Source: Sulfitobacter sp. THAF37
Lineage (GTDB): Bacteria > Pseudomonadota > Alphaproteobacteria > Rhodobacterales > Rhodobacteraceae
Assembly: GCF_009363555.1 (NCBI RefSeq)
Contig: NZ_CP045372.1
Location: forward strand, 1,685,501 to 1,749,500
Direction of reading: 5' to 3'
DNA length: 64,000 bases
In this document: positions 10,516 through 19,710 of the stretch, piece by piece
How positions within the stretch are numbered: the stretch's first letter is position 1
Layout of the letters: each line of letters starts with the position of its first letter
The notes under the pieces: model-generated
What the model saw: only the letters and a program-made list of their open reading frames with translations
Database searches by the model: none
Told to the model about the DNA's origin: nothing
Position numbers and translations under genes: made by a program

Positions 10516-11062
10516 GAACCGCTTTCATGAAGCGGTCGCGGATCACTACGGGGTCCATCGTGATCACGGGATGCTTGGCGTTGCCGCTGTCGCATTTGAC
10601 GACGATCACCGTCATCTTCCGCGATGCCAGCGCCGCCTGCAGAACCTTGCCGGTATCCTCGCCCTGGCAAGTCACCACGTTTTCGCAACCGCAGGCCTCT
10701 GCCACTTTCTCAAGCCTGGTCTTCTTGCCCGCATAGGTCGGCTGGTCCCCGGTCGATCCGTAGGAGCCATTGTCGATGATCATCAGGATGAAGTTGTCGG
10801 CGACGTTGTTGGCAATGGTCGGCAAGGTGCCGAGGTTGGTCAGCACCGACCCGTCCCCGTCGATGGCAATGACCGGTTTGGGTTGCGCCAGCGCCAGCCC
10901 CAGCCCGATGGAGGACGCCAGCCCCATCGTGCCCAGCATGTAGAAATTGGTCGGCTGATCGTCGATGGCGTGCAGTTCCTGGCTGGGGATGCCGATGTTG
11001 CAGACCACGAGCTGATCGCGAAGGATCGGTGCGATGTCTTTCAGGATTTCGGAACGGATCAT
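10508..11062 (-). CDS. comE: Sulfopyruvate decarboxylase, beta subunit (TPP-binding)
   Basis: 184 aa. The start at 11062 overlaps the alpha-subunit stop by ATGA. The thiamine diphosphate/Mg motif begins at GDGSVLTNLGTLPTIA and ends near NFILMIIDNGSYG. Together with ComD it decarboxylates 3-sulfopyruvate to sulfoacetaldehyde, which is the role of ComDE in sulfonate-degrading bacteria. Phosphonopyruvate decarboxylase is the nearest alternative, but that enzyme is usually a single fused chain and no phosphonate genes are present, whereas HpsN lies directly upstream. Confidence 0.88.
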   Translation of the reverse strand: MIRSEILKDIAPILRDQLVVCNIGIPSQELHAIDDQPTNFYMLGTMGLASSIGLGLALAQPKPVIAIDGDGSVLTNLGTLPTIANNVADNFILMIIDNGSYGSTGDQPTYAGKKTRLEKVAEACGCENVVTCQGEDTGKVLQAALASRKMTVIVVKCDSGNAKHPVITMDPVVIRDRFMKAVQA

Positions 11063-11565
11063 TGGTCGCCATAGCCTCCCCAGAAGTTGGCGTCGGTCAG
11101 GATCGCCACCGGTTTGTTGCACATGAAGGTGTATTTCAGGATGTTGTCGAACTCCTCGACGTCCTTTTGCCAATGAAAGTGGTAGGTGGGGATATTGAGT
11201 TGCGCCAGCAGCGCCTTGGTATGAACGGCCATCTCCACCTGGCAGGCCACGGGTTCGCGCAGCTCACCCCGGTATGAGATGATCATCGGCAGCGGCATCC
11301 GGTAATACTGGATCAGCGTGGCCAGCGTGTTGATCGTCACGCCGATGGCCGTGTTCTGCATGATGATGGCAGGCCGCTTGCCGCCCATGAAGGCCCCGGC
11401 ACACAGGCCCATGCCCTCGTCTTCCTTGTTGGAGGGGATGTGGAAGATGTCGTCGCGGGCCTCGATCTCTTCGATCACGCCGGCCAGCTGCTTGCAGGGC
11501 ACGGTGGTGACAAAGGAAACGTCGTTCGCGACAAGATCATCTGCGATTTTCTTGTCGATGTTCAT
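11059..11565 (-). CDS. comD: Sulfopyruvate decarboxylase, alpha subunit
   Basis: 168 aa from the ATG at 11565 (MNIDKKIADDLVANDVSFVT); the longer open frame upstream reads through the intergenic gap. It is the pyrimidine-binding half of a split TPP enzyme: HIPSNKEDEGMGLCAGAF includes the conserved Glu that activates the cofactor, and QNTAIGVTINTLATL follows. It needs the ComE half for the diphosphate site. It lies 83 bp after hpsN and overlaps comE by 4 nt, so the three genes probably form one transcript for catabolism of a C3 sulfonate. Confidence 0.88.
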   Translation of the reverse strand: MNIDKKIADDLVANDVSFVTTVPCKQLAGVIEEIEARDDIFHIPSNKEDEGMGLCAGAFMGGKRPAIIMQNTAIGVTINTLATLIQYYRMPLPMIISYRGELREPVACQVEMAVHTKALLAQLNIPTYHFHWQKDVEEFDNILKYTFMCNKPVAILTDANFWGGYGDQ

Positions 11566-11648
11566 CGGTTGTCTTGCCTTTCGATGGCCACGCCAGGGCG
11601 CGGGATAAGCGGTCTGTTCGGTAGTGTAGCACGCGGCGGGTGCGGGTA

Positions 11649-12956
11649 TCACCCACTGGATGACAGGTCGAAATTTTCGCCCGGGAAATATTTGGCCAGA
11701 CGCACGTCTGCCGCGCGTGCGTGCCCCTCCATTCCTTCCAGTCGTGAAATGCGCGCGGTGGCAAGGGCCACGGGTTTGGAACCGTCCCGCGTGGCGCGCT
11801 GCCAGGTCACGATCTTCATGTATTTGTGGACCGACAGCCCGCCCGTGTAGCTTGCCGCGCCCGAGGTCGGCAGCACATGGTTCGTGCCGGTCGCCTTGTC
11901 ACCGTAGGACACGGTCGTTTCCTCCCCCAGAAACAGCGAACCGTAGCAGGTCAGCCGGTTCAGCCACCAGTCCAGATCATCCGCCTGCACGGTCAGATGC
12001 TCTGGCGCATACGCGTCCGAACAGGCGGCCATGTCCTCGCGGTCCGAACACAAAACCACCTCCGCATAATCGCGCCAGGCGGCAAAGGCGTTGTTGCGAT
12101 TGACCTCCGGCAGTTCGTCGATCAGCCCCGGCACCAGCTGCATCACCGTTTCGGCCAGCGCGCGGTCGTCCGTGACCAGCCAGACCGGAGAGTTGTAACC
12201 ATGCTCGGCCTGGCTGACGAGATCGGTTGCCACCACCAGCGGGTCCGCCTGCGCATCGGCAAGGATCAGGCTGTCCGTGGGGCCCGCGATCATGTCGATG
12301 CCGACGCGCCCGAACAGGATACGCTTGGCTTCGGCCACGAACTGGTTGCCGGGGCCGACGAGGATATTGGCGCGCGGCAGGCCGAACAGGCCAAAGGTCA
12401 TCGCGGCCACGCCCTGGACGCCACCCATCGCCATGATCTGGTTCGCGCCGCCGAGATGGGCGGCATAGACGATGGCGGGCGGCACGCCGACACCGGGGCG
12501 CGGCGGCGAACAGGCGGTGATGTGCCGACAGCCCGCGACCTTGGCCGTGGTGACGGTCATGATGGCACTGGCGATGTGGCTGTAGCGCCCGCCCGGCACA
12601 TAGCAGCCAGCGGCATCCACCGGAATCGCCCGCTGACCGGCGATCAGGCCGGGAACGATCTCGATCTCCATGTCCGACACGCTGCTTTTCTGCTTTTCGG
12701 CAAATCGTTTCACGTTGTCATGCGCAAAGCGGATGTCGGCCTTCAGCTTTTCGGGCACCAGCGCGCAGGCTGCCTCGATCTCGTCCGGGGTCAACAGGAC
12801 GTTGCCGTCGTAGCGGTCGAATTTGGCGGCGTATTCCAGCGCCTTGGCATCGCCGCCGGTTTCGATATCGGCGAGAATGGCGCGGACGGCCTCCTGCACC
12901 TCCGGTGCATCCGAGGTCGCGGTCAGCGTGGCTTTCTTCAGATATTCGCGGGCCAT
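11649..12956 (-). CDS. hpsN: Sulfopropanediol 3-dehydrogenase (histidinol-dehydrogenase family)
   Basis: 435 aa from the ATG at 12956 (MAREYLKKAT). It has the histidinol dehydrogenase fold and zinc-site segments (QAEHG, YAPEHLTV, GTNHVLPTSG), but the genes around it are for sulfonate rather than histidine metabolism. HpsN oxidises (R)-2,3-dihydroxypropane-1-sulfonate to sulfolactate with two NAD+, a major route for algal DHPS in roseobacters. Sulfolactate would still need oxidation to sulfopyruvate before ComDE acts; that enzyme is not in this window. A histidinol dehydrogenase proper (hisD) is less likely given the comDE linkage. Confidence 0.85.
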   Translation of the reverse strand: MAREYLKKATLTATSDAPEVQEAVRAILADIETGGDAKALEYAAKFDRYDGNVLLTPDEIEAACALVPEKLKADIRFAHDNVKRFAEKQKSSVSDMEIEIVPGLIAGQRAIPVDAAGCYVPGGRYSHIASAIMTVTTAKVAGCRHITACSPPRPGVGVPPAIVYAAHLGGANQIMAMGGVQGVAAMTFGLFGLPRANILVGPGNQFVAEAKRILFGRVGIDMIAGPTDSLILADAQADPLVVATDLVSQAEHGYNSPVWLVTDDRALAETVMQLVPGLIDELPEVNRNNAFAAWRDYAEVVLCSDREDMAACSDAYAPEHLTVQADDLDWWLNRLTCYGSLFLGEETTVSYGDKATGTNHVLPTSGAASYTGGLSVHKYMKIVTWQRATRDGSKPVALATARISRLEGMEGHARAADVRLAKYFPGENFDLSSSG

Positions 12957-13204
12957 GGGAGTCCTGCCTTCAGTTTTCAGAAATCGGCATCTTCCGGGCC
13001 GCGGCCATCCGTTGGGCTGGCCAGGGGATGTGTCGGCGATGCCGGCCAAAATCCTCCCTATATCTCTGCAATCAAAGCATATGACGCGTCAATGGTGTCG
13101 CATGGCATATTCTGGGTAATGTTATAAGGCCAGTTCGGTGGATTAAGTAAAGTGGAATATAAGAATTCGGCGTTCGAAATCGCCAGATACGCCGGACCGG
13201 AGGG
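12957..13204. other. Non-coding gap upstream of hpsN
   Basis: 248 bp with no convincing gene. The part near 13081-13190 is clearly more AT-rich than its surroundings, as expected for the hpsN-comDE promoter. I could not pick out a convincing -35/-10 pair or dyad. Confidence 0.5.
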
Positions 13205-14479
13205 TCAGACCCGAAGATCGCTCTCGTCGGGGGCGAACACGCTCTTGATGTCGTAGAACACCTGGTCCGCCTTGCCGTAGGCGCGCAGGGCAGGGGCGCC
13301 GGCCGAGGCGAATTCTGCATGCGCGACGGCCAGCACCACCGCGTCGTAGGTGTCGGGCGCGGGGGCCGCGACCATGTCGATGCCGAACGCGCGCCGCGCC
13401 TCCGCCGGGTCCACCCAGGGGTCGTGCACGTCCACCTCGGCGCCGTAGTCGCGCAATTCGCGGATCAGGTCGATCACGCGGGTATTGCGCAGATCGGGGC
13501 AGTTCTCCTTGAAGGTCAGGCCCAGCACCAGCACCCGCGCGCCACCGATGGCGATGTCGCGCTTGATCATCGTCTTGACCAGCTGGCCCGCCATATAGGC
13601 GCCCATCCCGTCGTTCAGCCGCCGCCCGGCGAGAATGATCTGCGGATCATATCCCAGCTGCTCGGCCTTGTGGGTCAGGTAATAGGGATCGACCCCGATG
13701 CAGTGCCCGCCGACCAGGCCGGGTTTGAAGGGCAGAAAGTTCCACTTGGTCCCGGCGGCGCGCAGCACCGCGTCGGTGTCCAGCCCCATCCTGCCAAAGA
13801 TGATGGCAAGTTCGTTCATCAGGGCGATGTTCAGGTCGCGCTGGGTGTTCTCAATCACCTTGGCGGCTTCGGCCACGCGGATGCTTTCGGCCTTGTAAGT
13901 ACCGGCGGTGATGATCTGGGCATAAAGCGCATCGACCCGCTCCGCCGCTTCGGGCGTCGATCCGGCTGTGACCTTGCGGATGTCGGGCAGGCGGTGCAGC
14001 TTGTCGCCGGGATTGATCCGCTCGGGGCTGTAGCCGCAAAAGAAATCGACGTTGAACCGCAGGCCGGAGCCGCGTTCGAGGATCGGCACGCAGTCTTCTT
14101 CGGTCGCACCGGGATAGACGGTGCTTTCGAAGATCACCAGATCACCCGGCTTCAGCACCCGGCTGACGGTTTCCGCCGCGCCGCGCAGCGGGCCGAGGTC
14201 GGGCCGCTTGTTGGCGTCGATGGGGGTCGGCACGGTGACGATGTAGATGGTGCAATCGGCGATCTGTGCGCGGTCGTCGGAAAAGCTCAGGTGCCGCGCC
14301 GCCGCCAGTTCCCCGGTCGAGGTTTCGCGCGTGCGGTCATGGCCCGCGCGCAGGTCCGCGATCCGTTCCGCGCTGATGTCAAAGCCGACCACCGGGCGCT
14401 GACGGCCAAACGCGACGGCAAGCGGCAGGCCCACGTACCCCAACCCGATGATCGCGATCTTGTCGGTTCCCGTGGTCAT
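13205..14479 (-). CDS. UDP-N-acetylhexosamine/UDP-sugar 6-dehydrogenase (TviB/WbpO-like)
   Basis: 424 aa. N-terminal NAD-binding [10 protein letters not shown], the middle catalytic Cys in [12 protein letters not shown], and a C-terminal UDP-binding domain with [16 protein letters not shown]. This pattern is that of nucleotide-sugar dehydrogenases that oxidise UDP-GlcNAc, UDP-GalNAc or UDP-ManNAc to the uronic acid; it matches the TviB/WbpO branch better than UDP-glucose dehydrogenase. It is 9 bp downstream of the 4-epimerase gene, so the two probably supply an acidic sugar for capsule, O-antigen or exopolysaccharide. Exact substrate is inferred. Confidence 0.85.
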   Translation of the reverse strand: MTTGTDKIAIIGLGYVGLPLAVAFGRQRPVVGFDISAERIADLRAGHDRTRETSTGELAAARHLSFSDDRAQIADCTIYIVTVPTPIDANKRPDLGPLRGAAETVSRVLKPGDLVIFESTVYPGATEEDCVPILERGSGLRFNVDFFCGYSPERINPGDKLHRLPDIRKVTAGSTPEAAERVDALYAQIITAGTYKAESIRVAEAAKVIENTQRDLNIALMNELAIIFGRMGLDTDAVLRAAGTKWNFLPFKPGLVGGHCIGVDPYYLTHKAEQLGYDPQIILAGRRLNDGMGAYMAGQLVKTMIKRDIAIGGARVLVLGLTFKENCPDLRNTRVIDLIRELRDYGAEVDVHDPWVDPAEARRAFGIDMVAAPAPDTYDAVVLAVAHAEFASAGAPALRAYGKADQVFYDIKSVFAPDESDLRV

Positions 14480-14488
14480 CGCGTCGCC

Positions 14489-15502
14489 CTACCTGCCGTA
14501 ATAGTCGCGGAACCAGGCCACGAACTGTGCGATGCCATCGCGCACGTCGGTGCGTGGCTGGTAGCCGGTCAGGTTGCGCAGCAGGTCCGCGTCGGCCCAT
14601 GTCGCGGGGACATCGCCGGTCTGCATCGGCATGTAGTTGCGCTTGGCTTCGATGCCCAGCTCCGCCTCGATCGCGTCGATGAAGTCCAGCAAGCGTACCT
14701 TTTGCGAGTTCCCGATGTTGACGACGCGAAACGGGGCCACGGGCGACAGGCTGTCCCATTCGGGAATGTCGTCCTTGCTGGCGGGGCGCTGCGGTACTGC
14801 CTCCATCAGCAGCATGATGCCGCGCACCAGGTCGTCGACAAAGGTGAAGTCGCGGAACATGTCGCCGTGGTTGTAGATGTCGATGGGCCGTCCATCCAAA
14901 ATGGCGTCCACGAACTTGAAGAGCGCAAGATCGGGCCGCCCCCAGGTGCCGTAGACCGTGAAGAAACGGAACATCGTCGTCGGCAGGTCGTGCAGGTGGG
15001 CATAGGCATGGCCCATGTTCTCGTTCGCCTTCTTGGTGGCGGCATAGATGGTCAGCTGGGTCTCTGTCCGGTCCATCTCGGCGAAAGGCATTTCTTCGTT
15101 GGCACCGTAGACCGAAGAGGTCGAGGCCATAAGCAGGTGCCGGACCTTCAGTTTGCGGGCCGCCTCCATCACATTGAAGGTGCCGATCACATTGCTGTCG
15201 AGATAGGCGCGCGGGTTCTCCAGCGAATAGCGCACCCCGGCCTGCCCGGCGAGATGCACGATGATCTCGGGCTGGAACGCCTCTGCCACGGACCACAGCA
15301 GGTCCTCGTCCTCCAGCTTGCCGACAGTGGCCGAGAACGCGGGGTTCTCCAGCAGCATCTCGTGGCGCTTTTGCTTGAGCGTGACATCGTAATAGTCGGT
15401 CAGCGCGTCATAACCCTGCACCTCGAACCCTTCGGCCAGCAGGCGACGGGCCAGGTGAAAGCCGATGAAACCGGCGGTACCTGTCACCAGCACGCGGGTC
15501 AT
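14489..15502 (-). CDS. NAD-dependent epimerase, UDP-glucuronate 4-epimerase type
   Basis: 337 aa from the ATG at 15502 (MTRVLVTGTAGFIGFHLARR). Short-chain extended fold: GTAGFIG dinucleotide loop, Ser in STSSVYGANEEMPF and YxxxK in YAATKKANE. The sequence EEMPFAE and the AYAHLHDLPTTMFRFFTVYG block are typical of UDP-glucuronate/galacturonate 4-epimerases. It works with the neighbouring UDP-sugar dehydrogenase in making surface polysaccharide precursors. No glycosyltransferases lie in this window, so this is an isolated precursor pair. Confidence 0.87.
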   Translation of the reverse strand: MTRVLVTGTAGFIGFHLARRLLAEGFEVQGYDALTDYYDVTLKQKRHEMLLENPAFSATVGKLEDEDLLWSVAEAFQPEIIVHLAGQAGVRYSLENPRAYLDSNVIGTFNVMEAARKLKVRHLLMASTSSVYGANEEMPFAEMDRTETQLTIYAATKKANENMGHAYAHLHDLPTTMFRFFTVYGTWGRPDLALFKFVDAILDGRPIDIYNHGDMFRDFTFVDDLVRGIMLLMEAVPQRPASKDDIPEWDSLSPVAPFRVVNIGNSQKVRLLDFIDAIEAELGIEAKRNYMPMQTGDVPATWADADLLRNLTGYQPRTDVRDGIAQFVAWFRDYYGR

Positions 15503-15783
15503 GACGCGAAGCCTGGGCAGGGACGTGGCAAGGGAAGAATGATCAAGGCGGCACCTGACGCGCGTTAGGGTTTTGGCTGTGCCGTGGGGGCCGGGGCGGC
15601 GTTGCGGCAGCCTTCGGGACTTAGGCAAGTGCGCGCCCCTTTACAACCTGCGGCGCCGTAAACACAAGCGCAAGGCTGCCTTGCGCCTGCGTGCTGCGGG
15701 GGCGCCCAGCCTTGCAAATGCCGGCCCGGACCGACAAAGATGCCCCTGTGACAGCCAGGAACAGATCAGATCGGGAGGATATC
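15503..15783. other. Intergenic region before the SsuA-like gene, with a hairpin
   Basis: 281 bp between divergent transcription units. The only structure seen is a perfect 8-bp inverted repeat GCGCAAGG-CTG-CCTTGCGC at 15668-15686, about 100 bp before the binding-protein start, which could be an operator or leader hairpin. A good ribosome site (GGGAGGAT) precedes the start at 15784. No TPP-riboswitch signature was recognised. Confidence 0.45.
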
Positions 15784-16803
15784 ATGGTCAACTTCAACAG
15801 GCGCCAGACGCTGGGTATGCTGGGGGCCGCGACAGCCACGGGGCTTGCCGCACCGGCCATCGCGCAAAACAAGAAGATCGTCGTGGGTGCGCTTCGGTTC
15901 ACCTCGCATTCCGCCAGCTTTATCGGGGTCGAGCGTGGCTATTTCGCCGACGCAGGGCTGGACGTGGAACTGCGCTTCTTTCAGGCGGCGCAGCCGATGG
16001 CAGTCGCCATTGCCTCGGGGGATGTGGATTATGCCGTGACCGCGATCTCGGGCGGTCTGATCTCTCTGGCGGACAAGGGCGCGATCAAGGTCATCGGCGG
16101 CGGCCTGAGCGAAGAGCCGGGCATCGACGGGCAAAAGATCCTGGCGTCTGACGCCGCGTTTCAGGCGGGCATGACGACCCCCGCCGACATGGACGGCAAG
16201 ACCTTTGGCATGTCCACCGCCGGATCGTCCTTTCACTACATGGGCTCGAAGGTGGCCGCGGCCGAGGGGATCGACCTGTCCTTCAAGCCGTTGCAGAAGG
16301 TCGGCGCGATCATCGGCGCGCTGAAAACCGGCCAGATCGACGCGTGGTCCATCGTGCCGCATATCGCCAAGCCGCTGGCGGGTTCGGGCGCGGTGCACAT
16401 CATCGGCAACATCTCTGACTATCTGCCGAATTACCAGGTGACGACGGTCTTCACCTCGACCGGGAATGCCGAGAACCAGCGCGACCAGACCGCGGCCTTC
16501 ATCGACGGTTTCAGCAAGGGTGTGAGCGATTACAACAGCACCATGATCGACAAGGCCGGTGGCGACGAAGGCGTGAACGAGATGGTGAAGCTGATACACA
16601 AATACGTCTACACCGATCGCCCGCTGGAAAAGGCGTCGCCGTCCATCATCAACGGCACCATGCGCCTGAACGAAGGCGCCAAGCTGAATGCCGCCTCGGT
16701 GCGCGACCAGCTGGAGTGGTTCCAGTCCGAAGGGCTGGTGGACGACGGCATCGGCATGGAAACCCTTGTCGACACCAGCTACGTGGAAACCTACGAGGCC
16801 TGA
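15784..16803 (+). CDS. ABC transporter substrate-binding protein (NMT1/SsuA-like)
   Basis: 339 aa. The start at 15784 is set by GGGAGG 7 nt upstream and by a twin-arginine-like leader (NRRQTLGMLGAATATGLAAP) ending near AQ. The mature part, KIVVGALRFTSHSASFIGVERG then YFADAGLDVELRFF, is the opening of the NMT1/THI5-like family that binds sulfonates, nitrate, cyanate or thiamine precursors. With the ATPase and permease that follow it forms a complete SsuABC/TauABC-type importer. Ligand is not readable from sequence; a sulfonate is one possibility given hpsN-comDE nearby, but the units are not adjacent. Confidence 0.82.
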   Translation: MVNFNRRQTLGMLGAATATGLAAPAIAQNKKIVVGALRFTSHSASFIGVERGYFADAGLDVELRFFQAAQPMAVAIASGDVDYAVTAISGGLISLADKGAIKVIGGGLSEEPGIDGQKILASDAAFQAGMTTPADMDGKTFGMSTAGSSFHYMGSKVAAAEGIDLSFKPLQKVGAIIGALKTGQIDAWSIVPHIAKPLAGSGAVHIIGNISDYLPNYQVTTVFTSTGNAENQRDQTAAFIDGFSKGVSDYNSTMIDKAGGDEGVNEMVKLIHKYVYTDRPLEKASPSIINGTMRLNEGAKLNAASVRDQLEWFQSEGLVDDGIGMETLVDTSYVETYEA

Positions 16804-16864
16804 GGCCGCCATGAACCGGCGGGGCCACAGCGCCGCCGGCCCACCATATCCGGGACATTGCCGC

Positions 16865-17632
16865 ATGGACATCCGACTGGACGCGATCCACCACAGCTAT
16901 GGGGACACGGAGGTTCTGCGCGACATCTCGCTCGACATTCCCGCGGGTCGGATCGTCTGTCTGGTCGGGCCGTCCGGGTGCGGCAAATCCACGCTGCTGC
17001 GGTTGATCGGGGGGCTCGAACGCCCCGTTGCGGGCCGGGTGCTGCAACTGGGCACACCGCCCGAGGGCTGCCTGAACCCGCTGACCTACGTGTTCCAGGA
17101 CTTCGCCCTGCTGCCCTGGCGCAGTGTCCGGGGCAACGTGTCGCTGGTGCTGGAAGATCACGGCATCCGCGGGCGCCGGGCCGAGGCCATCATATCCGAC
17201 GTGCTGGGCCGCACCCGACTGGGCGATTTCGCCGATGCGCTGCCGCGCCAGTTGTCGGGCGGCATGAAACAGCGCGTGGCCATCGCCCGTGCGCTGGCGG
17301 TCAATCCCGCCGTGATGCTGATGGACGAACCGCTGTCGGCGCTCGACAGCCAGACACGCGAACTGCTGATGGACGACCTCATCGCGCTGTGGACGCGGCA
17401 GCCCTTCACATCCGTCTACGTCACGCACAACCTGGCCGAGGCGGTGCGCCTGGGCCACCGGATCGTCGTGCTGTCGCGCAGGCCCGGCCAGATCCGCGAG
17501 GTGGTCGAGATCGACAAGCCGCTGTCCGAACGCGGCTTTGCCGATGCGGACCTGGAGCGGACGCAGAAACACCTGTGGGACCTCATGCGCGAGGAAGCCC
17601 GCGCCGCCGACGAGGAATTGCTGGATGTCTGA
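16865..17632 (+). CDS. ABC transporter ATP-binding protein (SsuB/TauB-like)
   Basis: 255 aa from ATG 16865 (MDIRLDAIHHSYGDTEVL); an in-frame ATG at 16811 would add 18 residues that do not look like the family. Walker A GPSGCGKSTLLRL, signature LSGGMKQRVAIARAL and Walker [11 protein letters not shown] are intact. The short length and the late YVTHNLAEAVRLGHRIVVLS segment are typical of nitrate/sulfonate/taurine ATPases. The 61-bp gap after the binding protein and an 8-nt overlap with the permease indicate one operon. Confidence 0.88.
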   Translation: MDIRLDAIHHSYGDTEVLRDISLDIPAGRIVCLVGPSGCGKSTLLRLIGGLERPVAGRVLQLGTPPEGCLNPLTYVFQDFALLPWRSVRGNVSLVLEDHGIRGRRAEAIISDVLGRTRLGDFADALPRQLSGGMKQRVAIARALAVNPAVMLMDEPLSALDSQTRELLMDDLIALWTRQPFTSVYVTHNLAEAVRLGHRIVVLSRRPGQIREVVEIDKPLSERGFADADLERTQKHLWDLMREEARAADEELLDV

Positions 17633-18434
17633 TACGCAGATGAACGCCACCGCCACCGAAGTCCGGTTTCGCGGCGGCGGGTTCGCCCCGTCGGCCCGTC
17701 GCGGTGTCGGGGCCGCCGTGTTCGTCGTGCTGATCCTTCTGATCGAGGTCGGTACGCGGCAGGGGTGGATCTCCGCGCTGACGCTGCCGCGTCCTTCCGA
17801 CGTGCTGGCCACCTTCGGCGAACTCTGGCAGTCGGGCATGCTGTTCAAGCACCTTCTGCCCTCGCTGGGCCGGCTGGCGGTCGGCGCCGCCATCGGCGCC
17901 AGTCTGGGCATCCTGGTCGGTGTGATGATCGGCCTGTTCTCTTACGTGCGGGCCGGTCTGGTGCCGCTGGTCGCGGCGCTGTTCCCGATCCCCAAGATCG
18001 CGCTGCTGCCCCTGTTCGTGATCTGGTTCGGCATCGACGAAGCGTCGAAATACGCCTTGATCGCCTTTGGCACCTTTACCCCCACGGTGGTCGCCACCTA
18101 CAGCGCGGTCGACAACGTGGACCGGTCGCTGATCCGCATGGGGCAGAGTTTCGGACTGTCGTGGCTGTCCATCGTGCGCAAGATCGTGCTGCCCGGTGCC
18201 ATGCCCGGCATCCTTGCAGGGCTGCGCATTTCGCTGGCCATCGCCATCATCCTGCTGGTCGCGGCCGAGATGCTGGGCGCGGAATACGGCATCGGCGCCT
18301 ACATCCTCGAAGCCGGGTCGCTCTATGATCTCGAACGCCTGTTCGCGGGCGTGGTGATCCTGTCGCTTCTCGGGGTCGTCATCAGCGCCGTGATCGGTCA
18401 GGTAGAGAAACGCCTGCTGCGCTGGCGGTCCTGA
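17625..18434 (+). CDS. ABC transporter permease (SsuC/TauC-like)
   Basis: 269 aa. The ATG at 17625 (MSDTQMNATATEVRF) overlaps the ATPase stop by 8 nt. About six membrane segments; the coupling loop is DRSLIRMGQSFGLSWLSIV followed by LPGAMPGILAGLRISL. It is the single permease of the SsuABC-like importer and ends 13 bp from the convergent arsJ stop. Confidence 0.88.
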   Translation: MSDTQMNATATEVRFRGGGFAPSARRGVGAAVFVVLILLIEVGTRQGWISALTLPRPSDVLATFGELWQSGMLFKHLLPSLGRLAVGAAIGASLGILVGVMIGLFSYVRAGLVPLVAALFPIPKIALLPLFVIWFGIDEASKYALIAFGTFTPTVVATYSAVDNVDRSLIRMGQSFGLSWLSIVRKIVLPGAMPGILAGLRISLAIAIILLVAAEMLGAEYGIGAYILEAGSLYDLERLFAGVVILSLLGVVISAVIGQVEKRLLRWRS

Positions 18435-18460
18435 GCCGGGCGCGCGGCTAGGCCGGCTCA
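18432..18460. terminator. Inverted repeat spanning both convergent stop codons
   Basis: TGAGCCGG at 18432-18439 and its exact complement CCGGCTCA at 18453-18460 bracket the 13-bp gap between the permease and arsJ; the left arm begins with the permease stop codon. No T-run follows, so it may be a weak bidirectional terminator. Confidence 0.4.
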
Positions 18461-19710
18461 GCCCGCAGGAACCCGACCGCCAGCGCCGACAGCGCCACCA
18501 GAAGCGCCGCGGTGCCCAGCATCAACGCCAGCCCCCCCGCCTGGTAGGTCAGCCCCGACAACAGGGTGCCCGCCAGCCGTCCGGTCGCGTTGGCCATATA
18601 GTAAAAGCCCACATCCATCGTCACCCGCTCCGCCCGGCTGAAGGCCAGTATCAGGTAGGAATGCAACGAGGAATTCACCGCAAAGACCACACCAAAGATC
18701 AGCAGTCCGACGACAAGGGTCACGGTCAGCCAGGTCTGCGGGCCATCGGTGGCAAGGGCGCAGAGCGTCAGCAGCGCGGGCACCGCCGCAAGCGCCCAGG
18801 CCCATCCCCGCGCCGCTGCGACCAGTTCGCGCTCGGGGCGTCTGGCGGCACGCAGCAGCTGCGGGGCGTTGGCCTGGACCAGCCCGTACAGGATCACCCA
18901 GCCCGCCATGAAGCTGCCGATCAGAAAGAACGCCGCCCGGTTCCCCTCTGTGGTGCCGTCCGACAGCACCGCATAGAAATAGATCGGGATGCCCACGACA
19001 AACCAGACGTCGCGCGCGCCGAACAGAAACACCCGCGCCGCTGACAGCCAGTTGACGTTGGCGGACCGCGACCAGATTTCCGAGAACTTCGCGCCCCTGC
19101 GCCCCTTTGGCAGCCCCGGCGGCATGGCGATCAGCACCGCCAGCAGGATCACGGCGAGGATTGCCGCCATGCCCAGCACGGCCCAGACGAACCCCAGCGT
19201 GGCCAGCAAAGCCGCGCCCAGCAGGAAACCTGCGCCCTTCACCATGTTCTTGGACCCCGTCAGAAGGGCCACCCAGCGAAACAGGCCGCCATCGGCGGCG
19301 GGTGCCAGCAGCTTGACCGCGGATTTCGATGACATCTTGGCCAGGTCCTTGGCCACGCCGCTGGCGCCCTGGACCAGCATGACATAGACAACCGAAGCGC
19401 CCGCCGCCCAGCCGGGATCGAGCCGTGCCAGCGCAAGCAGCGCCAGCACCTGCAACCCCAGACCGGCATACAGCGTTGACGTCAGCCCAAAGCGCGCCGC
19501 GATCCATCCCGCGGCAAGGTTCGTCACGACCCCCGCAATCTCGTAGAGGACAAAGAGATAGGCCAGCTCAACAGGCGAAAAGCCGAGCGTGTGGAAATGC
19601 AGCAGCACCAGCATCCGGAGCGCCCCGTCGGTCAGCATGAAGGCCCAATAGGACGCAGTGACGGCGATATAGGCCGACAGACCTTCGGGCCGGGCAGCGG
19701 TGGGTTTCAC
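18448..19710 (-). CDS. arsJ: Organoarsenical efflux MFS transporter ArsJ
   Basis: 420 aa, about 11-12 membrane segments, opening with the ArsJ-like stretch [20 protein letters not shown] followed by [15 protein letters not shown]. ArsJ expels 1-arseno-3-phosphoglycerate, the product formed when a GAPDH uses arsenate instead of phosphate. The gene overlaps the upstream GAPDH gene by ATGA, the known arsJ-gapdh pairing, so the assignment rests on both sequence and context. Together the two genes give arsenate resistance without reduction to arsenite. Confidence 0.88.
   Translation of the reverse strand: MKPTAARPEGLSAYIAVTASYWAFMLTDGALRMLVLLHFHTLGFSPVELAYLFVLYEIAGVVTNLAAGWIAARFGLTSTLYAGLGLQVLALLALARLDPGWAAGASVVYVMLVQGASGVAKDLAKMSSKSAVKLLAPAADGGLFRWVALLTGSKNMVKGAGFLLGAALLATLGFVWAVLGMAAILAVILLAVLIAMPPGLPKGRRGAKFSEIWSRSANVNWLSAARVFLFGARDVWFVVGIPIYFYAVLSDGTTEGNRAAFFLIGSFMAGWVILYGLVQANAPQLLRAARRPERELVAAARGWAWALAAVPALLTLCALATDGPQTWLTVTLVVGLLIFGVVFAVNSSLHSYLILAFSRAERVTMDVGFYYMANATGRLAGTLLSGLTYQAGGLALMLGTAALLVALSALAVGFLRAEPA

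Noticed and set aside
11649..12956. Histidinol dehydrogenase of histidine synthesis (hisD)
   Set aside because: The fold fits, but no his genes are near and comDE lies directly downstream, so HpsN is the better call.
15503..15783. TPP riboswitch before the NMT1-like binding protein
   Set aside because: No CUGAGA-type core or paired arms were found, so there is no support for thiamine-precursor control.
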